A stretch of DNA of 64,000 nucleotides from Alkalicoccus halolimnae (GCF_008014775.2 NZ_CP144914.1:806001-870000), one strand, 5' to 3'; positions 45,783 through 54,077 are shown, counted from the stretch's first letter. The notes: generated by a model from the sequence alone, not told the origin. Translations and numbers: made by a program.

Positions 45783-46060
45783 CTAATAACCCCCATTAGC
45801 TTTTCTTGTGTATTACCTGTTTCTATAAATTCAGCTCTGTTAGTGCTTAGTATCATTATTAAAGAGTACCTGCCGCTCTTATGCGGAAGCATAGTCTGCC
45901 GTCACAAACAAAAGCTGAAAGACTTCAAATTGAATACGCTTCATTCTATTATATATGTTGAACAAAGGAACTGGAAAATCGTAATTACATCTTTCAGGAA
46001 AGCTGAGTAAAGTCTGTGGTTAATACGCATAGAAGACAGTGATCTTCTTTTATAATAGCT
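45783..46060. other. Divergent control region, left part
   Basis: Upstream of the RocR-like gene. Near 45870-45900 a stretch with ACCTGCCGCTCTTATGCGG resembles the one at 11.41 kb, probably a decayed repeat. No gene seen. Confidence 0.4.
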
Positions 46061-46165
46061 GCCTTGAAAATAAAGTAGATAAACGATGAACGGGCGCTTA
46101 CGTTTCCATGGGGGCTCGTCCTTTACAGCCCTGGAGTCGCCCCATAACCACTCCAGCTTACGGTA
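46061..46165 (-). repeat. Dispersed repeat family A, inverted, internally deleted
   Basis: GCTGCCTTGAAAATAAAGTAG at 46061 onward is the inverted right end; it jumps from CATGGGGGCTCG directly to TCCTTTACAGCCCTGGAGTC, skipping the hairpin, and ends ACTCCAGCTTACGG. Confidence 0.7.
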
Positions 46166-46196
46166 TATAAAGATAGTAGAAAGAATAAAAAGATAA

Positions 46197-46228
46197 TGCA
46201 AAAATTTTTTTCTATTAAGTGCAAAAAA
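46197..46228 (+). promoter_or_regulatory. Candidate upstream activator sites for the RocR-like protein
   Basis: TGCAAAAA occurs at 46197-46204 and again at 46220-46227, 23 bp apart and about 70-100 bp upstream of the -24 element. Activator sites at this distance are expected; the assignment to RocR is a guess from position and from the TGCA half-site. Confidence 0.35.
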
Positions 46229-46295
46229 ATCAGACACAGCCAAATTTTCAACCAACATTTGCTTTTGTAAACCCTTTCATGTACATAATTCGAGT

Positions 46296-46310
46296 TGGCA
46301 TCGATTTTGC
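46296..46310 (+). promoter_or_regulatory. Sigma-54 (SigL) -24/-12 promoter of putM-rocF
   Basis: TGGCAT (46296-46301), five bases, TTGC (46307-46310): the invariant GG and GC are in exact spacing. It lies about 170 bp before putM, downstream of the divergent sigma-54 activator gene. Confidence 0.82.
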
Positions 46311-46482
46311 AACAGTTAGAAATGGGACCCTGTATATAGATGGTACGACAAAGTAAGGCCGATTGAAACAGACTCAATCCGGGAATGGCATAAGTAGAGG
46401 CCAAATCAGATATCAGCAGTGCAGTGGCTCTTTTCAGATAGGAAAATAGAGAACACATAATGTGAAAGGGGATGGAAAGTGT

Positions 46483-47388
46483 ATGATTACAAGAAATTTC
46501 TTCCTGTTCTTAGCCCGTAATGATTTTGTGAAAAATAGAGCGTCGAAATGGGGCCCGAAACTGGGGGCGAAATCTGTCATTGCCGGAGAAACTATTGAAG
46601 AAGCGATGGAGACTGCGCGTCAATTAAATGAAAAAGGCCTCAGTGCGACTGTCGACCACTTAGGGGAATTCGTTTATAATAAAGCAGAAGCTCTTGAGGC
46701 GACGCATTACTGTGTTCGTACACTTACTGCTATGGAAGCGAGCGGAGTGGACTGCAACCTGTCGTTAAAACTGACGCAGCTCGGCCTGGACATTGATAAG
46801 GAACTTTGTCTCTCCAATATGCGGACGATCCTCGACACGGCTAAAAAATACAATAACTTCGTCCGTATCGACATGGAGGATTATTCCCACCTTGATCCGA
46901 CGCTGGAAGTGCTTCAGGAACTGCGTAAAGATTACGATAACGTTGGGACAGCGATCCAGGGGTATTTGTTCCGCGCCGAGCAGGATGTTGACAAACTGAA
47001 AGGGACAAACATCCGTTTAATTAAAGGTGCCTATAATGAACCTCCGGAAGTTGCCTACCAGGATGCGAAAGAAGTATATAATAATTATCTTAATATTATT
47101 AAAAGACATATGCTGAACGGGAGCTACGCTGCCGTGGCAACGCACGATCACAATATTATCGCCGAAGTTAAAGCTTTTGCGGAAAAGCACGGAATTGCCA
47201 AAGACCAGTTCGAATTCCAGATGCTTTACGGCTTCCGTTCCGAGCTTCAGGAAGAGATCGCGAAAGAAGGCTACAAAATGCGCGTGTATATTCCGTTTGG
47301 GGAAGACTGGTACGGCTACTTCATGCGCCGTCTCGCAGAGCGTCCGCAGAACATTACGTTTGCAGTAAGAGGATTGTTGTCAAAATAA
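46483..47388 (+). CDS. putM: Proline dehydrogenase
   Basis: 301 residues from ATG 46483, the stand-alone Gram-positive form. FAD-dependent TIM barrel oxidising proline to pyrroline-5-carboxylate at the membrane. Motifs: SLKLTQLGLDID near residue 95, VRIDMEDYS near 125, AIQGYLFRAEQDV, LIKGAYNEPPEVA near 180, and the C-terminal RVYIPFGEDWYGYFMRRLAERP. Cotranscribed with rocF 18 bp downstream. The P5C dehydrogenase needed next is not in the window. Confidence 0.95.
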   Translation: MITRNFFLFLARNDFVKNRASKWGPKLGAKSVIAGETIEEAMETARQLNEKGLSATVDHLGEFVYNKAEALEATHYCVRTLTAMEASGVDCNLSLKLTQLGLDIDKELCLSNMRTILDTAKKYNNFVRIDMEDYSHLDPTLEVLQELRKDYDNVGTAIQGYLFRAEQDVDKLKGTNIRLIKGAYNEPPEVAYQDAKEVYNNYLNIIKRHMLNGSYAAVATHDHNIIAEVKAFAEKHGIAKDQFEFQMLYGFRSELQEEIAKEGYKMRVYIPFGEDWYGYFMRRLAERPQNITFAVRGLLSK

Positions 47389-47406
47389 CAGATGGGATGT
47401 GTCAGG

Positions 47407-48309
47407 ATGAACAAAAAGATATCATTGATAGGAGTGCCGATGGACTTAGGTCAGATGCGGCGTGGGGTAGACATGGGACCGAGTGTGATCCGTTACGCCG
47501 GCGTCGTGGAAAGACTGGAAAACCTCGGTTACGAAGTGGAGGACCGCGGCGATCTCCGTATCGGACGTCCGCAGCGCTATGATGTAAAAGATAAAGATAA
47601 CCTGAAGGATCTTGATGTCGTGGTAGAAGCGAATCAAAAACTTGCTGACGAAGTAGTGGATGCGGTATCCGGAGGAGCTTTCCCGCTTATTCTCGGTGGA
47701 GATCACAGCATTGCGATCGGTTCTCTGGCCGGCGTCGCAAAAGACCGCAAAAATCTGGGTGTGATCTGGTACGATGCCCACGGAGATTTAAATACGGGAG
47801 AAACTTCGCCTTCAGGAAACATTCACGGGATGCCGCTCTCAGCATCAATCGGTCTCGGCCACGATCAACTTACAGGCATCGGCGGGTTCAGTCCGAAAGT
47901 AAAGCCGGAAAATGTCGTAATCATCGGCGCGCGTTCCCTTGATGAAGGGGAGAGGAAGCTGATAAAAGATAAAGGTATCCGGGTCTACACGATGCATGAA
48001 ATCGACCGCCTCGGCATGTCGAAAGTAATGGAAGAAGCAGCAGCTCATGTTACAAACGGGACAGACGGAGTGCACTTAAGCCTCGACCTGGATGCCCTTG
48101 ATCCTCATGATGCTCCTGGAGTCGGTACTCCGGTAATGGGCGGCCCGACGTATCGGGAAACGCATCTTGCGATGGAAATACTTGCTGAGAAAAACATCAT
48201 TACCTCCGCCGAATTTGTAGAGGTAAATCCAATTCTCGATGTGAAAAACCAGACAGCAGAAGCTGCCGTGGCTCTTATCGGATCCCTTTTTGGAGAGAAA
48301 CTTCTATAA
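47407..48309 (+). CDS. rocF: Arginase
   Basis: 300 residues. Mn-dependent hydrolysis of arginine to ornithine and urea. Metal motifs GGDHSIAIGS near residue 96, WYDAHGDLNTGETSPSGN near 120, and SLDLDALDPHDAPGVGTPV near 223 are all intact. The start at ATG 47407 fits the family start MNKKISLIGVP; the ribosome site is weak (CAGG). Paired with putM rather than with rocD-rocE as in B. subtilis. Confidence 0.96.
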   Translation: MNKKISLIGVPMDLGQMRRGVDMGPSVIRYAGVVERLENLGYEVEDRGDLRIGRPQRYDVKDKDNLKDLDVVVEANQKLADEVVDAVSGGAFPLILGGDHSIAIGSLAGVAKDRKNLGVIWYDAHGDLNTGETSPSGNIHGMPLSASIGLGHDQLTGIGGFSPKVKPENVVIIGARSLDEGERKLIKDKGIRVYTMHEIDRLGMSKVMEEAAAHVTNGTDGVHLSLDLDALDPHDAPGVGTPVMGGPTYRETHLAMEILAEKNIITSAEFVEVNPILDVKNQTAEAAVALIGSLFGEKLL

Positions 48310-48359
48310 AAAGCAATAAAAGCAGAGGCCAGCAGAGCTGCAAACTTTATTCATACACC

Positions 48360-48393
48360 GAAAGCCCTGATGAGAACCTTCATCGGGGCTTTC
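48360..48393 (+). terminator. Terminator of putM-rocF
   Basis: Stem GAAAGCCCTGATGA / TTCATCGGGGCTTTC, one wobble, about 50 bp after the stop. Confidence 0.8.
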
Positions 48394-48473
48394 TAATACT
48401 GCAGTACAACATGTTGGCGGATTCATTCACCCTGTTTAAAAATGAACGTAAAACAGTGCCTTATAAAATGGCT

Positions 48474-49088
48474 TTGTCAAGTCTGTTGTTGATAAATACA
48501 GAAAACTCCGCTGCAACCCGGCAGGCTTGACGTGGAGGAAATTTCCATCTTCCTCAGGCTTTCTCCGCGGCAGTCGGAGGAGCCGCAGGCACGCCAAAAA
48601 TAAGCCGCAGCTTGGTTCTTTAGCACTTTTAGGGAAAATAAACTATATTGACAAAACAGCTAATTTAATTCTTAAAACTTCTTTCGTTTAAGCCTGGCCC
48701 CCAGTTTTTTAAATAAAGGTATCTTCTGTCATCGTAAGCCGGAAAGCCAACTCCTCCTTTTTCGCGTAAGAGCCCGGAGCTTTAACAGAGACATTCATGC
48801 AACATCTTTGCACCATGAGGCATGAAAATGGCATTTCCCTCTGTACAGGCAGAATCAGTGATGTTCAAGAAGGGGGTTTTTTAGGAGAAGGCAGATGCTG
48901 CCCGGTCTTTTTACCGTAAGCTGGAGTGGACATGGGACGACTCCGGGGCGGTCAAGGCCGGGCTGAAGATCCATTTCTTCCAAACTGAAGGGCGGAAGAA
49001 ATTAGCTGAAGCCGGCCCGCCCGGAAAGCGTCCCTATGGCAGCGAAGGCGGAGGCTCATCGCTTAAATGCTTTATTTTCAAGGCAGTC
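48474..49088 (+). repeat. Dispersed repeat family A, full copy carrying an inverted MITE
   Basis: Left end TTTGTCAAGTCTGTTGTTGA, a variable GC-rich part with GAGGAGCCGCAGGCACGCCA (also at 51.8 kb), the MITE at 48614-48774, CGGAGCTTTAACAGAGACAT, TTTACCGTAAGCTGGAGTGG, the perfect hairpin ATTTCTTCC (48973-48981) / GGAAGAAAT (48994-49002), GCCGGCCCGCCCGG and right end TTTATTTTCAAGGCAGTC. Confidence 0.82.
48614..48774 (-). mobile_element. 161-bp MITE-like element with 8-bp target duplication (copy 3)
   Basis: Ends GGTTCTTTAGCA (48614) and CGCGTAAGAGCC (to 48774) are inverted repeats. Flanks CGCAGCTT (48606-48613) and CGGAGCTT (48775-48782) match at 7 of 8. Read on the minus strand it aligns over its whole length with copy 1. 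The same host site without insertion is seen at 31369-31384 and 51835-51850. Confidence 0.82.
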
Positions 49089-49176
49089 TATGAAATAAAT
49101 AATATAAGTTAGGAAGCGGCCCTTTATTTCAAATGGACCTGCTTGTGACGTTTATATGAAATGGAAGCGTACGTCA

Positions 49177-49231
49177 TTGACCTTTTTAAAAAGTATGTGC
49201 TATACTTCAATAGAAATGAAAATCATTCTCA
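49177..49231 (+). promoter_or_regulatory. Promoter with Fur box before the iron-type ABC ATPase
   Basis: TTGACC (49177-49182), 18-bp spacer, TATACT (49201-49206). TGAAAATCATTCTCA at 49217-49231 matches the 7-1-7 Fur box TGATAATNATTATCA at 12 of 14 defined positions and covers the start of transcription, so iron repression is likely. Confidence 0.72.
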
Positions 49232-49352
49232 ACTACATTTTAACGATTCTAAATAAGCTTTTTTATCCGCTTCGTACATAGAAAGCGGGTTTCTCTATGA
49301 AGGCCTGTCGTGTTTTATAAATCGGATTGCAGGAAGTACAGGGGGAAATGGT

Positions 49353-50411
49353 ATGAGCTTTATTCAACTTGATAATATTACGAAAGCATTTTCAGATAAG
49401 GGCCGGCCCGCCGTTGATAAACTTAGCCTGAAAATAAACCAGGGTGAAATTGTTTCTCTCCTTGGACCGAGTGGCTGCGGCAAAACGACCACTCTCCGGA
49501 TGATTGCCGGTTTCGAAAACCCTTCAAACGGCAGAATAAGCATCGATGGAGCAGCAATCGTTAACGAAGCAAGAGCTCTTCCACCGGAGAAACGCGGCAT
49601 TGGAATGGTGTTCCAGGACTATGCTTTATTTCCGCACATGACGATCGCTAAAAATGTTATGTTCGGACTTAATAAATGGAAAAGCCGAGATAAAAAAGCG
49701 AGGGCACAGGAAGTGCTGGAGCTGGTCGGGCTGGAAGAATATGCTGATAGGTTTCCAACGCAGCTTTCAGGCGGTCAGCAGCAGCGGGTAGCTCTTGCAA
49801 GAGCGCTCGCTCCGAAGCCCCACGTCGTACTGATGGATGAACCGTTCAGTAATCTCGATGCGGGACTGCGCGAAAAAATGCGCTTTGATGTGACGAACAT
49901 TCTCCGCCGCGCCAACACGACTGCAATTATCGTCACACATGATCAGAAAGATGCTTTTGCTGTTTCCGACCGGGTTGTCGTCATGAATGAAGGCGTTATT
50001 CAGCAAATTGCAGCACCTAAAGAAATGTACCGCTGTCCGAAGAACTGTTTCGTCGCCCAGTTTGTCGGCAAGACAAATCTCCTGACCGGGAAAATGGATC
50101 ATGATCTTCGTAACATTCATACTCATATAGGGAAAGTGGCACTTCCGGAGGAGTCGAAGGAACGCCTCGAAAGCGTGACGCTTTCTATCCGGCCGGAAGG
50201 GTGTATGCTTTCAGAACAGGGAGCTTTCTGCGGCGTTGTGGAAAGAGTAACTTACGGCGGGGAGTATCAGGAGCTGCACGTACGGCTTCATAATGAACCG
50301 GAATTATCGAAGGCTCCAATGATTATTTACGCGCCGGTAGAACAGGACGTAGAAATAGGTGCGATAGTTTCTTTCGATATTAAGCCCGAACTTGTAGCTA
50401 TGGTAGAGTAA
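49353..50411 (+). CDS. ABC transporter ATPase, Fe3+/spermidine/putrescine type, orphan
   Basis: 352 residues. Walker A GPSGCGKTTTLRMIAGFE near residue 38, Q-loop in GMVFQDYALFPHMT, signature LSGGQQQRVALARAL, Walker B VVLMDEPFSNLD, then a C-terminal TOBE-like domain (about 240-350) as in FbpC and PotA. The Fur box points to ferric iron import. Its binding protein and permease are not adjacent, so they must be encoded elsewhere or be supplied by another system. Own promoter and terminator. Confidence 0.88.
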   Translation: MSFIQLDNITKAFSDKGRPAVDKLSLKINQGEIVSLLGPSGCGKTTTLRMIAGFENPSNGRISIDGAAIVNEARALPPEKRGIGMVFQDYALFPHMTIAKNVMFGLNKWKSRDKKARAQEVLELVGLEEYADRFPTQLSGGQQQRVALARALAPKPHVVLMDEPFSNLDAGLREKMRFDVTNILRRANTTAIIVTHDQKDAFAVSDRVVVMNEGVIQQIAAPKEMYRCPKNCFVAQFVGKTNLLTGKMDHDLRNIHTHIGKVALPEESKERLESVTLSIRPEGCMLSEQGAFCGVVERVTYGGEYQELHVRLHNEPELSKAPMIIYAPVEQDVEIGAIVSFDIKPELVAMVE

Positions 50412-50421
50412 TAAGAGGTTG

Positions 50422-50455
50422 AAAACGATCCCTTGTCGGGGATCGTTTTTTTTTT
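50422..50455 (+). terminator. Terminator of the ABC ATPase gene
   Basis: Stem AAAACGATCCC / GGGGATCGTTTT followed by a run of T, 11 bp after the stop. Confidence 0.9.
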
Positions 50456-50565
50456 GCTGCGGATATGCTGAATGAAGAGATACGATAGCTTTCCTAATAC
50501 AGACAGCGTCTGAATATCTGTATGTCCCGCGTGAAAAAAGACAATGGAATACGAGACTGATTCAA

Positions 50566-50607
50566 AAAAGATGCCGGTTCAGGACTAGTCCTGAACCGGC
50601 ATCTTTT
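50566..50607 (-). terminator. Terminator of the rhomboid gene
   Basis: Near-continuous 18-bp palindrome AAAAGATGCCGGTTCAGG / CCTGAACCGGCATCTTTT with a 6-base centre, just beyond the rhomboid stop on the minus strand. Confidence 0.88.
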
Positions 50608-50616
50608 GTAATCCAT

Positions 50617-51381
50617 TCAGCGGAAAAACAAGGTATCTATGACAAAGAAAAAGGCGATCATAAGCAGAGCGGTACCAGCGATATAGTACCAGATTCTCTT
50701 TTTAAAACGAGCCTTCTTGCGCCAGCGGTCCGGATCAAATCCGATATCATCAGGATCATGAATATTCCTTGTTACGAACTGATCCTCGTAGCGGACCCGC
50801 GAAAGGAAAAGAGGGGCAAGGAGAGCGCCGGAAATAAGGCCGAAGATGTGAGCGATAATATTGATTCCCGGGTTTATAAAAGTCATGATAACACCGACAA
50901 TGATAATAACTGTAATCATCTGGGCGTTTACATTGGAAATCAGGTCTTTACGTACGAGCACCATGTAGATGTAAACTCCGAAAAGGCCGAAAACTGCTCC
51001 GGAAGCTCCCAGGTGGTAAGTCATTGGATTGCCGAGAAATAAATAGACGATATTGGCAAGGATGCCTGTACCCAGGTAAATAAGCAGAAAGCGTAAGCCT
51101 CCGAGCATCCGCTCCAGTGCCGGGCCGAACAGGAAAAGCGCAAAAGAGTTGAACGCGACGTGCGCGAGGCCGCCGTGCAGGAAAATAGGGGTGACGAGGC
51201 GCCACCATTCCCCTAAGGAAATGAAGAAGTTATTGCCAATACCGAGCATCCGGATCTCGGCCCCGCCAAGAAACGTAAAAATATCTGTCCATATATAGAA
51301 AAATAAATTAATTGCAATAATTACAGTGACTACTTTATAAAACCTTATGTATTCACTGAAACTTTCGTTACGGAGAAACAA
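50617..51381 (-). CDS. Rhomboid-family intramembrane serine protease (YdcA-like)
   Basis: 254 residues, six membrane helices plus a seventh near the C-terminus. The catalytic Ser is in LGASGAVFGLFG (helix 4, near residue 130) and the His in INIIAHIFGLISGALL (helix 6, near 178); the L1 loop has EWWRLVTPIFLHGGLAHVAFN. It cleaves membrane proteins within the bilayer; the substrate is unknown. B. subtilis carries a rhomboid gene, ydcA, just before acpS, so the position is conserved although here it is on the opposite strand. Confidence 0.9.
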   Translation of the reverse strand: MFLRNESFSEYIRFYKVVTVIIAINLFFYIWTDIFTFLGGAEIRMLGIGNNFFISLGEWWRLVTPIFLHGGLAHVAFNSFALFLFGPALERMLGGLRFLLIYLGTGILANIVYLFLGNPMTYHLGASGAVFGLFGVYIYMVLVRKDLISNVNAQMITVIIIVGVIMTFINPGINIIAHIFGLISGALLAPLFLSRVRYEDQFVTRNIHDPDDIGFDPDRWRKKARFKKRIWYYIAGTALLMIAFFFVIDTLFFR

Positions 51382-51472
51382 AATATCACATCCTTAATAG
51401 AATAGGGTTCTGTTTGCTGTCTTTATTTACTTGAACCCATTTCAAAAGTCGCTGTAAGAAAAGGGTTTCCGG

Positions 51473-51615
51473 ACATGATGAATGATTTCCACTTCAGGCG
51501 GACGCTTTCCGCGGGGCTCGTCTTCAACTCATTCTTCCAGTGCTGTGCAATGGAAGAATGGATTTTCAGACTTCGCTCAATTCCGCCGGAGCCCCCTTCT
51601 GCCGCTTCAATCATC
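51473..51615 (+). repeat. Dispersed repeat, type D with hairpin insert
   Basis: Matches 29523-29612 (minus) as AATGATTTCCACTTCAGGC, GGACGCTTTCCGCGGGGC, then at TCTTCAACT the two diverge: here about 54 bp are inserted, holding the perfect hairpin CATTCTTCCA (51530-51539) / TGGAAGAATG (51551-51560) and GGATTTTCAGACTTCGCTC; after that TCCGCCGGAGCC and GCTTCAATCAT resume. Confidence 0.78.
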
Positions 51616-51650
51616 CGACTTGATATACGAATAGTTTCCTAAGGCGTCCG

Positions 51651-52168
51651 CCGGTTTCCGCTTCGTTTTGACGGTCGATTACAGAAAGGCCGTATATTGA
51701 ACAAAGAATGTACCAAGGTAGAAGCCAGTGCCAGGGCAGAGACGCTGCGGAAAAAGAAAGCGTGAAGATCGTCCCGGACGCCAGGGGAGCCGCGTGCCCG
51801 GCAGGCGGAGGAGCCGCAGGCACTCCAAAAACAACACGGAGTTTTAACAGAGACCCTCATGCAGGATTGCTGCACCATGAGGCATGAAAATGGCCTTCTA
51901 TAGAATAGAAAGGGAATTTATCCTCTATACAGACGGAAGGAGGTCAGAAGGGGGCTTCTTTATTTAGAAGGCAGCTCCTGCTCTGTCTTTTTACCGTAAG
52001 CGGAAGAGGACATGGGGCGACTCCGGGGCGATGGAGGACGAGCCGAAGATCCATCCCTCCCGACTGCAGGAAGGAAGGGATTAGCTGAGGCCGGCCCGCC
52101 CGGAAAGCGTCCCCATGGAAACGAAAGCGCACGTTCATTGCTTCAATACTTTATTTTCAAGGCAGCCT
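51651..52168 (+). repeat. Dispersed repeat: module E joined to a family A copy
   Basis: 51651-51745 matches 2511-2606. Then GGAAAAAGAAAGCGTGAAGA (as at 13.38 kb), GAGGAGCCGCAGGCACTCCA (as at 48.57 kb), the uninterrupted site CACGGAGTTTTAACAGAGAC, the central block with hairpin ATCCCTCCC / GGAAGGGAT, GGCCGGCCCGCCCGG, GGAAAGCGTCCCCATGG and right end ACTTTATTTTCAAGGCAGCC. From 52169 to 52350 no further repeat was seen. Confidence 0.8.
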
Positions 52169-52367
52169 GAAAAAAGGACAGTTTACTTCTGAAAAGCATT
52201 CACGTGGACTGAAAATCATTCCTTCTGGTCGAAAACAAATACAAAATATGAAATTGATTCGTGAATATACGAAACGCATGCTTTATAATATACGAAAGGA
52301 ATCTTTCATTATTTTAGCATAGAACAACTTCATAAAGCAGGAATGAAAAGCTGGAGGCGGAAGAATT

Positions 52368-52739
52368 GTGATTAGAGGAATTGGAATAGACATTACCGAA
52401 CTGGACCGGATAGGGAAAATCTCCGCTCGTCTCGCGGAACGAGTATTAACGAAAAGCGAAAAAGAAATTTATGCAGAACTTCCGCCAAAAAGACGGACGG
52501 AATTTCTGGCAGGACGTTTTGCCGTAAAAGAAGCTTATGCGAAAGCGTGCGGGTGCGGCATTGGCAGCCGGCTTTCGTTTCAAGATATAGAACTTTCCAA
52601 TGATGAACTGGGGAAGCCGGTGCTTCAGGCGGTGGGGGAAAATGATACGGTACATGTCTCGATTTCTCACAGCCGGGAGTTTGCGTGCGCTCAGGTCATC
52701 ATAGAAAAGAATGAAAATATGGCGGGTGAAAAAGCATGA
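52368..52739 (+). CDS. acpS: Holo-acyl-carrier-protein synthase
   Basis: 123 residues. It attaches phosphopantetheine from CoA to ACP. Motifs: IGIDITELDRI at the N-terminus with the Mg-binding Asp, RRTEFLAGRFAVKEAYAKA near residue 45, and VSISHSREFACAQVI near 100. GTG start with GGAGGCGG. Its stop overlaps the alr start (ATGA). In B. subtilis ydcC lies between acpS and alr; here it is missing. Confidence 0.95.
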   Translation: MIRGIGIDITELDRIGKISARLAERVLTKSEKEIYAELPPKRRTEFLAGRFAVKEAYAKACGCGIGSRLSFQDIELSNDELGKPVLQAVGENDTVHVSISHSREFACAQVIIEKNENMAGEKA

Positions 52740-53929
52740 ATCAAAGAGAGAATGTGAAAACAACAGCCCTGTTTTACCGGGATACGTGGGCGGAAGTTGA
52801 TTTAAGTGCGATTAAAAACAACCTTGCCGGTATCAAAAAACAGCTGGAAGACGGAATAGAGGTCATGGCAGTCGTGAAAGCGGATGGCTACGGCCACGGG
52901 GCGCGGGAAACAGCAGAAACCGCATTGGAAGCAGGCGCTTCTTATTTAGGTACTGCCCTGCTTGATGAAGCAGTTGCTCTAAGACGAAATGGCATTGAAG
53001 CTCCTATTCTCGTACTTGGTGTAACGCGTCCGGAAGATGCGGTGGTAGCTGCGGAATACGGAATTACGCTCACCGTCTTTCAGGCGGACTGGGTCAAAAA
53101 GGCGGAAGTTTTTCTGGCATCTTCTTTAAAGCAGGTCAGCTGCCACGTGAAACTGGATTCCGGTATGAACCGGATCGGCATGAAGCAGGAGGCAGAAATT
53201 GAAGTCTTTGCTGAGGTTGTGAAAGCCTGCCGTTTTCTGGATATCACCGGTGCTTACACCCACCTTGCTACAGCAGATGAGCTGGATCCCACTTACACGG
53301 ATGAGCAGCTGGAGCGTTTTAAAAACATGGCGGACCTCCTTGAAGCGGAACTCGGTAAAAAAATTCCCTGCCGGCACAGTGCCAACAGTGCCGGGGCCAT
53401 GCTCCACCGGAAAGCGGGCTTTAATATGGCACGGATCGGGATATCCATGTACGGACTTGCTCCGTCACCGGCCGTGAAGCCTGTGCTGCCGGTCCGGCTC
53501 CAGGAAGCCTTCTCCCTGCACAGTCAATTAACGCATGTGAAGCAGCTCCATAAAGGAGAAACCGTGAGCTACGGACGAACGTATACGGCAGAGGAAGAGG
53601 AATGGATCGGGACCGTGCCCATTGGTTACGCCGACGGCTGGATCCGGGCCAACCAGTCCGGGGATGTGCTTGTAAACGGCAGGCGCGCTCAGATTGTCGG
53701 ACGAATCTGCATGGACCAAATGATGGTGAAACTTCCCGGCTATACGGAACCGGGGACAAAAGTCACGCTTATCGGCAGACAGGGAGAAGCATATATTCCG
53801 GTTGATGAAGTGGCAGAAAGACTGGGGACGATCAATTATGAAATACCTTGTATCATCAGCTTCCGGGTGCCCCGGGTAGTCAAGAGAGCGGGGGAAATTA
53901 CCGCGGTGCACAATAGAGCCCTTGATTGA
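52736..53929 (+). CDS. alr: Alanine racemase
   Basis: 397 residues. PLP enzyme making D-alanine for peptidoglycan. The PLP Lys is in MAVVKADGYGHGA near residue 43, the catalytic Tyr in VSYGRTYTAEE near 280, and RICMDQMMVKLPG near 323. Coupled to acpS by a four-base overlap. Normal length. Confidence 0.96.
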   Translation: MNQRENVKTTALFYRDTWAEVDLSAIKNNLAGIKKQLEDGIEVMAVVKADGYGHGARETAETALEAGASYLGTALLDEAVALRRNGIEAPILVLGVTRPEDAVVAAEYGITLTVFQADWVKKAEVFLASSLKQVSCHVKLDSGMNRIGMKQEAEIEVFAEVVKACRFLDITGAYTHLATADELDPTYTDEQLERFKNMADLLEAELGKKIPCRHSANSAGAMLHRKAGFNMARIGISMYGLAPSPAVKPVLPVRLQEAFSLHSQLTHVKQLHKGETVSYGRTYTAEEEEWIGTVPIGYADGWIRANQSGDVLVNGRRAQIVGRICMDQMMVKLPGYTEPGTKVTLIGRQGEAYIPVDEVAERLGTINYEIPCIISFRVPRVVKRAGEITAVHNRALD

Positions 53930-54077
53930 ACAGCAGAGTAAGCGGATACATTGTGAAAAAACCAGCCGCTGAGAAAAATGTCTGTTCTTAAAAACAGCTT
54001 TGCATTCATGATTGTCAAATGATATGATTAATCTGGAAAAGATTTTGGTTGAGAGTTACAGGAGGTGTTTGGTACCA

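Noticed and set aside
45783..46060. Small RNA or gene between the RocR-like gene and the inverted repeat
   Set aside because: Only a decayed repeat-like stretch; no promoter-terminator pair or open frame with a ribosome site.
46462..46483. GTG at 46462 as putM start
   Set aside because: It would place codons over the ribosome site; the family N-terminus begins at ATG 46483.
8690..52168. CRISPR array as explanation for the recurring repeats
   Set aside because: Copies are long, kilobases apart, in both orientations and not interleaved with unique spacers of regular length; no cas genes were seen.
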